64,000 nt of DNA, taken from positions 473,071-537,070 of the forward strand of contig NC_066855.1 of assembly GCF_001640805.2 (NCBI RefSeq). Direction: 5' to 3'. The position numbers and the translations under genes are program-made. The notes beneath the pieces are model-generated. The model made no database searches, had not been told where the DNA came from, and was given only the letters and a program-made list of their open reading frames with translations. This document shows positions 50,500 to 63,559 of this stretch, piece after piece (position 1 is the stretch's first letter; each line of letters opens with the position of its first letter). The DNA is from Lates calcarifer. Taxonomy: Eukaryota > Chordata > Actinopteri > Centropomidae.

Positions 50500-52550
50500 T
50501 TTTGCCTTTAGATGACACTTCATTTGACCCAGTTCGTTTGCAGCATGATTAACTCTTCGTGATCCAGGCTCATGTGAAGTAATTTCCAGTGAGAGCTAAG
50601 AGCAACAGAGGGCTCTACAGTTTCCAGCATGATCTTGAACTAAAAATGTCAGTAGACTAACATGATTAGAGAGCGGAGTTCCTCTGACTAAGAGAGAAAT
50701 CAGACACACAGGAATACAGTCGGGGAAATGGGGTGATTAGCAATGAAAAGAGGCTTATGAAAAGAAGCGAGGAGGATGCTTCCCTCCCCCCACAAGAAGG
50801 TTAACCATGGCAGCGTACAGAAATTTTCAACATCCGTCCAATTGAGCTCTGTCTAGCTTTCTGTCTTGCTCTTACGTATTCCTCCCACTTGTGCAATTGA
50901 TTCAGGTTAATTGTGTGGAGCTTTGCATGAGGAGAACATAATGTTACAAGGATTTTTTCCATTCTCTCCCATAGAGTAGACCGTCTGAGTCATGTCTCCA
51001 GCTTAGCCCTAACCAAGCCCCCGTGGTTGTAGCATTCAAATCTCTTTCTGTTTACTTCCCCCTGCTCAAGGCTACTCTGCTTCTGTCTGAGCATCCTGTT
51101 ATTCAGTTTGAACCTGCTACATTTGTTTCACAGCTTTTATGTCTTCCACCTGTGTCACAGCAAGCAAGGTTTTAACATGAAGACAATAATTAACTCAGAC
51201 AATTGACTTCATTTTTGTTGGGAATGCTCCAAAGAGGGTACAATTCTAATGATAATTAATCCAACCATAGTTGAGGTTTCAAGCATTTGCATTCACACTT
51301 TACATGAGAGAAAATGAAACCCTCACTGTCTCCAGTTAGAGAAATGCTGCATGACGTCACTGCCCAGCTGTGAGGAGATGCATCACCATGCTTGTCCAAA
51401 GATGATCATTATGTTTCCTGTGAAAACATTTGTTACCACAGGCAGCACATGCAAAGTCCAAATCATCAATATTTATCTATTCATTTATTAGAAGCAATTA
51501 TTTTTACACTCTTCACACATTTTACATATCTTCTGTCACATAAATGTCTCAGCTGCAGTGGTTTCAAACACACTCTCAATTTCACCAATTTAAAGCTGCA
51601 GCAGTCAGAATAGTTTGGTAGTAATGGTGTAACTTGTTGACAGTGTTTTCATTTTATCACCTGCAACTGAGCTGTTTTGGTTCAGTCTCGGTGCTTTCAA
51701 GCCTCAGCAGATACAGTGGGTGTTTTCAGTGAAAAAGAAAAAAGCTCTAAACTTCCACTGATCAACAGGTTTTAGCAGCTGAAAGCTTGTGAGGAACAAA
51801 CATATCATAATTGGCGAGTTATTAATAGTTATTAGTAAGTTGTGCTAATATGTTAGCAAACATATCCCTGCTTTCACAGCCAGCAGCTCTACTGCACATA
51901 GTTTCTCCATTATGATCACCATGAGTCATGTTGAAATGATAAGATAAATATATTTCTCAAGATAATTACATAACGGTAATAAGACAGGTCTTAAAGATTA
52001 CTAGCAACCACAGATGGCTTCTACATCTGTTAAAAAGCTAATGAGAAAAGAGCTACGCAGAGTATACTTCCCTCCCTCTCTTTTTCCATGTCCATTGTGT
52101 GTAATGGAGTTGTGTGTTGAAACACATCACCACAACATGATAAGGAGCCAGAGGATGTTTGACTGGGTTTAGTCACAGGCCACTAGCTTAGTTTAGCTAC
52201 TTTTTCTGACCATGAAAAGCAAAGATAATGTGGAGACAAAATGATACCCTTCAACTTGCACTGCTTACTTCAAAGTCCTTTGAAGCTGCACATCAGTGAC
52301 TATGGCAAATATATTGATATGCATATGATGATCGGCGTGACATCATACATTAGCATATGACCTCATATGGCAGCCAGTAGCTGCAGAGGCAGACAGCAGC
52401 AAAGAGAAAGGACAAGAAGAGGTGGATGGAAAACACATCTGTGGTTAAAGTAAGCGTAAGTGACTGTGACAAGTGAAATTAGGACATGAAGTTTGCAGTC
52501 TGCTTCAAAGCACAAGGTGAACAAAGCCCAGGTTGGACTGAAAGTAAGCA
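50500..52550. other. Intronic stretch without recognised gene
   Basis: Mostly unique AT-rich sequence. Around 51820-51860 (TGCTAATATGTTAGC) it carries repeat-like phrases. No gene was seen. Confidence 0.45.
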
Positions 52551-52557
52551 ATGGGAG

Positions 52558-52581
52558 AAAGGAGGAGGAGGAGGAGGAGGG
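52558..52581. repeat. (GGA)n purine repeat
   Basis: About seven GGA units. They give Gly- or Glu-rich frames on plus and a proline run on minus, which explains the open frames over 52479-52726. Confidence 0.93.
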
Positions 52582-53840
52582 TGCTCGGAGAGACTTTGTC
52601 CTTCACCTCCTCGGCGGGGCGAGTCTCCACCGCCAGAGGCCATCGCTCCACTCGCTCCACTCGCCTTTGATCTTCCCTCTCTCTTCAAACTTGCTGCTCA
52701 GTGACAGTGATAATGATGTTCGGTGAAAATATGTTTTTTTCTTTTCCAAATACCTTCTCTTTCATGTGCGCAGGCTGCGGCCCAAAGTGCAACACACACT
52801 TGTTTAAAGACAGCAGTGCAGAATAAACTGGATCATCTCCCCTGGCTGTAATAGCAGAGATGACGTGTGTGTGGCGTGTTCAGTGTGTCAATGAGTGTGT
52901 GGGGCCAAATGTCCTCTCCAGGTTGTTATTATTTTTTACTGTCATCTAGGAATCGTTGAAGGACCAGCGCAGCCACTTTAGCCGGCCCATTTTTACCTCA
53001 CCAATTGAATTTGTCTGTTGTCTGTGTGAATGTGCCGGCAGACTTTAGTCAGATATGAGTGATGACGGTGTGCGGTGTGTGTGTTTGCTCTCCAGCGGCG
53101 GTGATGTGTCGAGGTGGGACAGGCCCGAGGTAAGGTAGCACTTAACGCCACGGTGAAAATGGAAATGTCAGGCTCTTGTATGAAACGGCATTCAGCTTGT
53201 TATTCAGTGCACAGTAACTCAAGAAACACGCATGCAGCAGAGCGGCTAACTCATGTCTTAATGGGTTTGTAGTGTTTGTGTATGTGACACAAGGGAACAG
53301 TCGTAATGAAGCAATCCTAGTAATTAGCATTAAAGTTATATAACCTACTGTATATGAAGATGGGGTTACAAAGGCAGAGGGAATTAAAGTTTTGGAAATA
53401 GGATCGATTCTTATAATGAATGTGTTATAATTCTGGAGCTGTATCTCAGGGATGATCATTTTATTGACAGGAAAACAATAGAAGAAGGTAAGTGTGAAAT
53501 AAATGAGTGCTTTGACAGATTTGTTTCAGTTGTATGAGTGCATGACAACCCAGCAAACTGTAATTAATCACATGGTGCTACTGCCTGTCTGAACACAGGG
53601 AATACCAGGGAATTCAGGTGTTGTTATGACGGCAGTGAATTAACATTTAGTAACCTGACAATTTAACCGGACACCTTTGCTGCAGGTGTTTGTTGCTCTA
53701 AATGAATGGGCTAATATTAAACTGTAGTTAAAGACAGCAACAGCTGAGCCTCGGCTAAAGAGCTTGGAGCTAAGGTTATTTGTGTAACCACCAACAACAA
53801 CTGGAAAAAAGAATAAATAGCTTCTCAGTGAGGATCAGGC

Positions 53841-53881
53841 AAATGCCAGCATTAAACATTAAAATGTTTTAAATGCCAGCA
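53841..53881. repeat. Short palindrome flanked by 11-bp direct repeats
   Basis: AAATGCCAGCA occurs at 53841-53851 and 53871-53881. Between them lies AAACATTAAAATGTTT, whose arms AAACATT and AATGTTT are reverse complements. The layout resembles a tiny insertion with a target duplication, or a slippage product. Confidence 0.6.
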
Positions 53882-55332
53882 ATCAGTGACATTTCTTTCC
53901 CCTCCTTTTTAAAACCACTTCTTATGTATTATATTACTTACAGTGGTTATATGTGCAAATTAACAGCTGCCGTTTTTAGTTTGCATATGGTGTTTTGTTG
54001 TCAAGTGGCCAGGATATAGGCAGGGTAATACCCTCCAAGTCTGTACGCTCATCAGAGTTTGAGTTTTGGATGTTCAGAGATGGGGGTGTAGGGAGGGCTA
54101 ACAGGATGAAAGGTTTTCACTACTTTTAACTGTTGACACATGAAGTCAGTGTGTTTTATTTACTGTGATAATTGTGTGTTTTCTACTTTGTGTGATTTGT
54201 CCAGTAAATAAACAGAATCAGCAGAAATCTCTGAGCTCACATATCATATCAATGCAAACCCAGTGCGTACCTTTCTATCTTTCAGTAGGAACAGTTCATT
54301 TATTCATTTTTTGCCAGCACCAGAACACATCCTTGGGAAGATGGTAGGTAAGGAAGGTCTTGTCGTATAGCACCAAGGGCAACATGTGTGTTTTTCACAT
54401 CAACCGCTTCTATGACCTTGCTGTGATAATAGACATGGGACAAAAATACAGCACTCCTCCTTTCCACAATGCATCAAATCACACACCATAAGACAGTGCC
54501 TGCCGCCACCCTGATATGAGTAACGGATCGAATGTAACAGATATTTAATGGACCCTCTACAATCTACTTCCCCTCCCAGACTTTCAAACAAGCCTTTGAA
54601 ATGTGAGAGCAGCCTGCTGTTGGTCCTCAGAGCCGCTCTCTCTTTGTGTATCTATTGTGTTTGCTATTTATCGTTCCTTGTAAAGTGGCTTTCTCCAGTG
54701 TGGAAGTAACACAAGCTAGGGCAGTTCTCTCATGCTGCACGCAACCATCAGAGAATGATAGATCGTAGTAATACAAGCCGCCAAATGCCTTTTAAAGCTT
54801 TTATCTCAGATTTGGCACGAGTGCGTGCTCAGAACTCAAGTGGACCGTGGAAACATGTTTTTTACCAGATGCATGACTGACACCTGGTCAACTGCTCACT
54901 GAGCAACAGAGTGAGTAAATTTGTGGACCTCTACGGATTGTTTTTAAATGATACCCTCAAATCAAATTCAGTCAAATCGAGGTTTTGTTACCAAACCAGT
55001 TTAATTTGATGATGGAATTCTGCCAGCAGATTGGGAAGCACTGCCTCCTGCTTTGAAAGAGCAAAGAAAAAATCCTGTCCTCGCCTTGGATTTGCCTGTT
55101 TTCAGGTTGTATGTCCAGGGGCAGGGGGGAGGAAGAAAGGGTGAGGGTGGTGTGTGGGGGTGCAGACAGATAAATGGATGGTCTTTCTGGCGCTGGGCCT
55201 GGGCAGGGAAGGCTCAGGCTATGGATGACATTTTGAGCTCTGATTGCCTGGCAGGTCGGCTGACACTTGGATAGGCTGCAGTCCCACAGGGAATGTGACA
55301 AAGATGGAGTGGAACTCGCTGTGTCACATGCA

Positions 55333-55412
55333 CGCACACACACACACACCTCAAACACTAGCACCTGTGTGTCAGAGAGAGAGAGAGATTGTGCGTGTGT
55401 GTGTGTTTGTGT
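55333..55412. repeat. Clustered CA, GA and GT microsatellites
   Basis: A CA run (55335-55349), a GA run (55375-55388) and a GT run (55395-55412) lie within 80 nt. Confidence 0.93.
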
Positions 55413-56764
55413 GCATGCACTGGGTGACCTAGGTGCTGCAGGCGTCCATGACCAATCTTGGGTGTGATTGAGGGGAGATCCAGCCAGTGAGCATGTCTAG
55501 GCTGTTTTATCCCTGCTGCCTTACCACCTGCCTAACCTCCTGAACCTACGATCCTGCCACAGCCTCCAGGGAATTACAACTCTCTGCCACACAAAAAACT
55601 AATACAATATACTGCAGTCAGGGTCAAATCAGCACTGAAATCAGCTACAGAAGACTCTCCACTCAACTTAATTAGGATTAATATACAGCGACACAAACTC
55701 AGAATGTAATAACAGAAAGTTATGACATGTAACTTTGGAGTGAAATAAGAGGTCATTGCATTCATGCTAATGCTTTTACCTTGAAAGATGCTTTTAAAAT
55801 GAAGTGCATAAACAAAGAAAGCATAGAAATCATTTCAGTGAGGCATTAGTGGTGGTTTCTGAGCTGCAAATCCAACACCAGCCAAGGATAAAGGCTAATT
55901 TGGATTTGATGACTTTCATTGACTTTCCATCACTTTGTTTCCCTCCTTCATTGCTTGTAAATTGACCAGGGTCTGGTGAAATGCTAATGGAGAGGCTGCA
56001 AAATTTGCACTTGGATATAAAATGCAGAAAGCAACAATACGTCCATCAAAATGTACAGAGAGCAGCAAGATGGAATTTGTTAGCTGACCTGAGTGAGCTG
56101 CATACAAAACATTTAGCCTGTTTTCCCTGAGGCTTCTTACACAAAATAATATCAGACAGACTGTGTTTAATGTAAACTGACACTGTGTGTTGTTATTTTA
56201 AAGAGAATGATAAAAAGGTTTTTTAATTTAATCTACTCTTTTTTTAATATATACTTTCAAAATAAGAGCCCCACGTATGTGCACAGTGACATAGATTTAT
56301 AAATGCATAAAAGACAGAGACTGAGAATAGAGGCAGACCAAAACATCAGATCTCTGTGGAGTAATGAGACGTTTACATTCCTGAAATTATTAGAGAGACA
56401 AACAAACATCATGTTGTTTACAGTTTTTTACCATTTGATGTTTGTCTGGTGCTCTTTAGATTGTATCGTCCTCTGCAATAGTTTTATTAGCACCATCGAC
56501 TGTTTATCTTGACGAACCAACTCTATATATAACCAACTATTATAAAGCACCTTCCATCCACTACTGTTCTGCAGTGGATGGAATCATTCATTTTCTCTTG
56601 CTGAAAATCAGTTCAAATTTATGTTACATTTGGATGAAAGACCACAGATAGAAAAACCAAAATGTGAATGACCCCAGACCACTGACGTAAATCTCTAAAA
56701 GCATGTCCCAAAGATAGAGTTTTATTTTTTTACCCCTGTAGTTTTTCCTAAACCTTTGCTCAGG

Positions 56765-56835
56765 CTGGAGCAGTGCATTTGTTGGGTTGCAGATTAATCC
56801 ACATTTGGTACTCTAGTGGTGTATGTGTCATTTAC
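56765..56835 (+). repeat. Dispersed repeat fragment, copy 2
   Basis: CAGTGCATTTGTTGGGTTGC, TTAATCCACATTTGGTACTC and TAGTGGTGTATG parallel 4550-4650 in the same order and strand. Confidence 0.6.
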
Positions 56836-59800
56836 ATTAGGCCCACACTATTTTATACAACAGTGAAGCATTTTTGAAGTTGGAGGATCCTGTATTCAGA
56901 CTCAGTAGATACTATGCCATTGTCTTTACATTTAAATCATACTCACTGCACCAGGTAAGCTTTAAAAATACTTATGAAAAGCAGAAGTCAAATTACTGAC
57001 TGTAAAAGTACTCAAAAAGTACACCTACACAAAAATCTGCTTATGTAACTGTAACTCCTCTCCAGCGTCCTCAAGAGTACCACATACTCCCTAATTATCA
57101 TACACTACTCAATGGAACACAGCTACATAAAATGCATTTTTTCATCCCACACTAAAGCCTCTGTCTCCTGCTGGACTTCACATGGAGCAGAGTAAAGCAC
57201 AGTACGTTGAATATATGCAGACGCTGTACATTTTCAGTCCATCATCATTCTCCCTCCCACTGGAGAAGGAGCAAAATTGTCTACAAGAGGTGAGATGTGT
57301 TTACACACAGCTATAAAACCACTTACACCAAAGAATGAAACTTTTATTGACTAGCAGATGCCTCGCCTTATTTCGAGTTTTAATGCTGAGCGTCCATGCC
57401 TGAGAGTGGATGTACAGTCACATTGGAGGGGGTTAAGAATTTAAATTCACTCTCACTGACGACAAGAATCAGCTGGACCTGGGCCGAGGGATCCTTGGAT
57501 CTACCTCACAGTCTTCAATATTCCAACGCACGGTAACTGTAAATCATTCAAACATGTCTTTCCCTGCTTCCCTGTTTGGATGTCCTATTCTCTTTTAATG
57601 CACATGTGGCTTTCCACCATAGACCTCATTAAAGTCTCATGTTTTTCATCCCTTTTCCCAGCTGGCCTTCAGATTAAAGCCTCAATTATACATTCTGGCT
57701 GCCTTTGTCACGTTCTGCACGGTATAAAATCCTACACTTTCATTGCTCTCACTCTGCTTTCCTTCAGCTTCTTTCTATTGGGATGTTTATAGACCTGTTT
57801 AGTCCCACTTCTTGGGTTTTATGGGTCCACTGGCAAATCTCAGCAACAGACAACAGCTAGTGACGCTTGGAAAGTTTAGGAATGTCATCAAGAACAAAAC
57901 ATCTCAAATTTGCCTCCCTTTTATTTTGTCTTACAAAAATAATGAACTTACTTGATGTCTTCATAAAACGGATCAGTTATTTTAGATTTTTAATGGGGTT
58001 TTAAAAATGTGGAACTCTATTTAATTATCACTGAGCCTGGTTCAGCCTGCGTTATGCAGTGCCAGTGGACTGACTGCATTTAAATGAATGAGAGGTGTGT
58101 TTTTTCACACTCAGCTCAAGTCACTCTGAACATGACCTTACACCTTCAGTACATGGAGTTGTCAGCATAACGCTGAATTGCTTTAAATTGAGCAGAGGTC
58201 TAATAATCTGAATAACTAAACAGCCGAGTGGGTGTGCACATTAATTGACATCAAAAATGTCTTCTTTGCAATTCACATGTATTTTGGATTGGTTTTCGAT
58301 GAAGTAATTAGCTCTAACTGTGCAGTAAATGTCAGTTGTTAGTGCACCGAATCTTCTAAACTGGAACAGAGCAGACTCAGTCTGTGTTTTTTAGGCCAAA
58401 GATGAGATAGTTGTCTCAGACTACCAGCTGTTGTCTTTATCGTTTTCGTGACTGTGTCCCATTGACAAAGGCTGTGGCTTGTCATATGTCTTTGTATGTT
58501 ATGTTAGTCAGTAGTTAGTCATAGTTTACCGTGCTTTTAGTTTAGTACATCCCTGATTACTATAACCTACTGAGTATCTTTGTATTCATTTCATCACCAT
58601 CATCATGAAAATGCAGTAGCTTGTGAAATTCTCGAGAGCTGGCAAAACAAGCACTATTACATATTCATCTCTGCAATGCAAGAAGAACCACTTAAAGTTA
58701 AAATTTCATGTATAGATACACACGAGGGTCAAGGCTCACTATCAATGCTGAATTATAACAGAATTATTGCAGAGGAAGCAGGGAGAAGATGCGTGTTCTG
58801 TGGCTGTGCTACAACTGTGTTATTCTGCAGCTCTGAAAGGAGCCTCGTGGCATTAGGTATAAATGAGAAACTAATTAGCAGAGCATATGCATTTGGACCT
58901 GCAAGAGGAGGACGAGGTCTTTGCGATATTGCCTGAACACCCACATGGGTCTTTGTGTGTGTGTTTGTGTGTGTGTGTGCACATGAGTGTGTTGCAGGTG
59001 TGTGTGTACTCATTGTTCAAGGCCACCCACAACAGCCAAAGAATCCTGAGAGAGGCAAACATATAAGCAATCAGTCGTACAATCAGAACTCTATGTGTTG
59101 ACATGGCTCTGCCAGCAGCTCTGCTCCCAGAGACAGCTCCCTCCTGGCTCGTCAGTGAATGATCAGACTAAATACGAACAGAAATGTCCATGTTGAACAG
59201 CGTTTCTCTGCTTCACCCCCTGCTCCTCATCTTCCTCATACGTGTCCTAATAAGTCCATGTCTTTTTAGAGGTGACTATACTCCCAACAAACCCAGAGTG
59301 TACTGATTAATGTTTCCACACATCCTGCCTGTGTGTTGTAACACAGCAGTCCCACCACTTCCCGCTTCAGCCCAGCTCCTCATGCATTCGAGACGGCACA
59401 TATCGCAGCATGATGCAACGCTGCAGCCTGCAACAGCAAGGCAAAAGGTTACAGAGCGAAAAGAGCTGGGTCAAGTAGTGTTGACAAATAATTCTTACTG
59501 GAGGGTTTTTATTTTAACCCTTTGAACCCAGTGTTTTTGCTTCACTTTCTCTGTATTTACCTGTTTTTATGAAAAACAGAACACGATGTGATACTGAAAA
59601 TTGAAACTCAAACTGTAGACAGACTTCAACTTTGGCTCAGATCAAGCTCACTTCAGATACACTACCAAATATGTGTGTTGCACAAAGCAGCTAAAGCTGT
59701 TCTTGTTTATCTTTAGGATCTAATTTGCACTGAATTCTGGGTAAATCAAAGGTTTTGTCTTCTATTAATGCTAAAGAAACGTGTGGGCTCCTGTTTGCTT

Positions 59801-62800
59801 TGCTTATGTTCGCATGTGAGATGCACAGCATTCAGATGTGCAGCAGGAAATGTTGCATTCGTTGATGTAAAGGACGAGCAAATGAACTTCAGTGAATTTA
59901 ATGAGTGAGTCATTCTGTGATACCATGAGGCAGTGATGTCAGGAGACTTCATCATGTAGTTTGTTCATATTAATTCAAAGACCCACAAAGCTTCATCAGC
60001 GTTGTGTTGAAAAATGAACATGGTTCAGTTGATTCATAGTGTCTGTGCTCACTTGACTGAGAAGCAACAGGTGACTCTGAATAGCCTTACAGATATCTCT
60101 GCAAGGTGCTTTATGATTATCAGCGATTCAGTCTTACCTGTCAGGTGGTTCATCCATTCAGCGCTGCTCACAAGCCTTAGTAACAAGAACAATAGCCTCA
60201 TTTACAAAGGGTAACAGGGCATGCAATAGATCGAGTGACAATACATTTCACAAATAACCAGCTGGAGTACAAGACACAGCCACCTGTGGATTTGATTAGA
60301 CCATTACTGACTGACTTTCCTCTGCTCAAATGACACTTTACATTTTTAAATAAAAAGTGACCACAGCTACTACAGTAGTCTATCATCCACATTTGTCATT
60401 TGTTAGCAGATTATTTTTTTCAGTGATGTCCCACTGCTGTCCAGCAGGCGGTGCCATAACACCCCCATCGCCGCCCCTCCTGTGCCTACGACAGAGGATC
60501 TGGTAAAGCTAGCAAATTCATTTAACATACTCTATATAAATAAACTTCATCCAGAAAACAGGACGAGACAGAATTATTGGTGAGCTTCTGTTTGACGGAT
60601 CAGTTCTGGTTTCCTCATTTTTCCAGTGCCACTCTCTCAGTGCCGCCATCACTCACCATGTAGCCTTCGTACTGTATATTGTCTGAGGTGCCGGGTGCTG
60701 GCATGGTGTTATTGCATGCCACTGGGGCCTCTCACCGCTGATTGATGGGTAAATGCTGCTCATACGTCTCAACTTCCATCTTGTATGGGATGGAAGAGGG
60801 CACCTGACTGCTAGTGTCACCTTACAATAATGGTGAGTGCCAAAGAGAAGGCTCAGATGCTCCGATCAAAGCGTGTGAAATTGAAGTATATCATACTGGA
60901 CTGATAGATGGATGGACTGATGAATGGATAGCCAGCCAGGTCTACAAACAGACTGTCATTTTTAACTAAACGGAGAGCAGGTTAATCTTTCACTTTTTCT
61001 CCCTCTTTCACTCGACATGTTTCTCAAACTCTGGAGGCATCACAAGGACAGCTAACTGTGCTGCTGCTTCTCCTCCCTGCTCTCTTTCCTCCCCTTTCTT
61101 CACTGTATCCCTTTCTTTATCTTTCTTCCTTTTCGATTTTTACACTTTGCACTTAATCCCACATAGCCTTTCCACCTAGCCGACGTCTGATAATGAGGTC
61201 ATTTATCACCACTATGTAGAGAAGGCCTCTTTTTAATGCGTGTGTTTTCATCTTCCTGGAAGAGACATGTTTTCGAACAAAATTGCTTTTTTGAGTCCTG
61301 ATAGCGTTAATCCCCCAGAACAGTCGTTTTAAAGCTCCAGACACCTCTCCAGCCCGTTTCACAGAGTGCAAAGCCATTAAAAGTTGTGAGTTTCCTCATA
61401 ATGGCATTATGAGTGAAATGTCTGGGCCTCCCTCATGTGATCACCATGATCACCATGCATACAAACACAGCACAGCACATCCATGTTCGTCCACTCTGGC
61501 TGTACTCAGTGCTGGGCTCACTGTTTTAAAAAATATACTCATTAAAAAAAATAAATCTAATTTCATTAGCTTGGAAAGTAATTTGCTTAATGAGTCATTA
61601 TGTTACAGTAATTGTCCTTTACTCCACCAAAATGAAAAACTTCCACCTTTTGAAATGAGGTTAAGTGAGTTCTCAGACCAGGGAATCAAACTGTATTCAT
61701 GTCGAGTGCTGAAAGTAAAAAATGTTCTTACTCTGAGCAGCTGAATGCAGAGCCAACCTGAAACCAAACTTCCAGATTCTGTTCCAGTGTTAGTGACTAA
61801 AAATACTCTGACACTGAAAAACACCAGCAGAAAGTATTTAGTTGTTCATTTGGGGTCAGCACTGGTACACTCCCACAGCTTCAAACACTACACAGAGACT
61901 CTGCACTACTGTGCAATCAATATATCAGTAATACAATAAAACATGAATAATAGGATCATAATACTGTATTTCATAGTATCCCCTTTCTGCTATTTCAAAA
62001 TATCAAACTGAGGCTGGAGTCACTCTGAGGAGATTTCTGTTCACCTAAAAGAAATGAACAGCACCTGACAAGCTATAAATGCACTTCACCAGGAAGCTAC
62101 ACAGAGATTAATGTGTGAGTTGTTGATAATATTTTCTATGTGAGGGGCTTTTTTAAGTAAAATTCCAGCCAGTGCAGTTATTTCCAGAGGGATTCAGAAA
62201 GTATAATGCTGGCTTACTTTGTTATTTTGCAAATGATTCTGTGTTATGAGAAAATTACATTCGAGCCTCTTGTGAGAGGTGAATGAAATTCATGAGAAGC
62301 CAAAATGATTTGATTAATATGTGATGAAAAATGATCATTATCCAAATCAGAATCTGTCACTCTTCCCACTCCACTGTCAAGGGAGCCAGTGGTTTAGACT
62401 TTCTGGCACGTAATAGTGTGAGTTTCTCTCCATTAGTGATATCATTACATGGACTACAGCTTCATCTATGAGACCTGTGTTACTCCAGAAAGACAGCAAC
62501 ACTGTACCAACACAGCATCTGGTCACAGTCCAACAGTCACGTTAGTTTCCTAATGTCAAATGTAACCATGACTAAACCATCTGATACTGGGTATAACTAC
62601 AGCATCTCCACAATTTCATACATGTCATAGTTTCTGTGCACAGGTAATGTAGAAGGAAGTTATTTGAAAACTTTGATACTGGACGATGGAAAACTTTGTA
62701 ACTGAATTTAAAATTGAGTTTTGCACAAAAGTCCAGTACTGAAGTAAGTTTCAAGATGGAGTTGCATTTTTCTGACATTATAGGGAATTCTAAATGCTTG

Positions 62801-63255
62801 AATTTGTAACTGTATGTATGGAAGTTTATGAGGCAGGAAAGGGTGCCTTTAAAGTTCAGTGTTTTAGGTTCAAGCTCTGTCCTGTCACAACCATCACAAA
62901 GGTCGTCAGGATCAGGGAACATAAAAGTCCAGTGATTAGAACTATGCTGCTTTCAATCACTCTAAGGCTTTTTCCTCCACTGGTTCAGAGTATTTACTGT
63001 AGAATTTACCATGAGGGCCACATCGAAAACACATCGAACACTCTTTGATGGCTTTCCTGATGTTTGTGCAAGATTTGCTGCTTTAATTACTTCTGATAGC
63101 TATTTTAGTTTGATTGCTTTTTTATTGATTTACTCTCAGTATTTGTAATATGTTGTAGTTGTGCTTTTGGACCTGGGGAAAGTCTGGATGTACGAAGCCT
63201 CAGCTGTGCTGTGTTCTCTGACATTTGCCCTGCTGACCAAAATCTTTATCTTTAT
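56836..63255. other. Intronic stretch without recognised gene
   Basis: It includes a GT-rich run at 58951-59008 and a small unique, AT-core part at 61140-61380 (GTCTGATAATGAGGTCATTT, GATAGCGTTAATCCCCCAG) that could be a regulatory block. Open frames up to 118 codons show no domain. Confidence 0.45.
58951..59008. repeat. GT-rich microsatellite, interrupted
   Basis: GTGTGTGTTTGTGTGTGTGT-type repeats continue with interruptions. They explain the His/Thr-rich minus-strand frames. Confidence 0.95.
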
Positions 63256-63555
63256 CTTTATTAAAGGGGTATTCCACAGATTTTACATGTGAAGATCAGT
63301 TCACTCATCATTAGATGGAAAAGCTTGAGAACAGTTTTATATCAGATTATATTTTCTGTTCTTATATTTTCTGAGCTTTGTCAAGTCTGAGAAAATAACT
63401 GGTTATATTGTCTGGATTTGAGACAACAACATTTGAACAGAAAACCTGCTCTACAAACTTGAAGCAGGGAGAATGAAAGGAGAGAGAGTCTCACAAAAGA
63501 AAGCTGCTGAGCTGTTGCATTATGGGAAATGTAAATCCAGTGTATCTTGGCCTGT
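63256..63555 (+). repeat. Dispersed fish repeat (AAAGGGGTATTCCACAGATTTTAC type), longest copy
   Basis: It starts ATTAAAGGGGTATTCCACAG and ends with GTTGCATTATGGGAAATGTA followed by AATCCAGTG. Its beginning resembles 22831-22885 and its end resembles 44724-44760, so all three are probably parts of one family. I recall similar phrases from other teleosts. Class unknown. Confidence 0.55.
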
Positions 63556-63559
63556 GCTG

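Larger units (their letters stand above)
52582..56700. other. Intronic stretch, simple repeats only
   Basis: Apart from the direct-repeat hairpin at 53841-53881 and the CA, GA and GT runs near 55333-55412, nothing is recognised. The plus side near 53030-53110 is somewhat CpG-richer. Confidence 0.45.

Noticed and set aside
52479..52726. Overlapping open frames on both strands with Pro, Gly or Glu runs
   Set aside because: Produced by the GGA repeat; a promoter or exon is not supported.
54972..55364. 130-codon minus-strand open frame
   Set aside because: Contains Ser/Pro low complexity and runs into CA/GA microsatellites; not gene-like.
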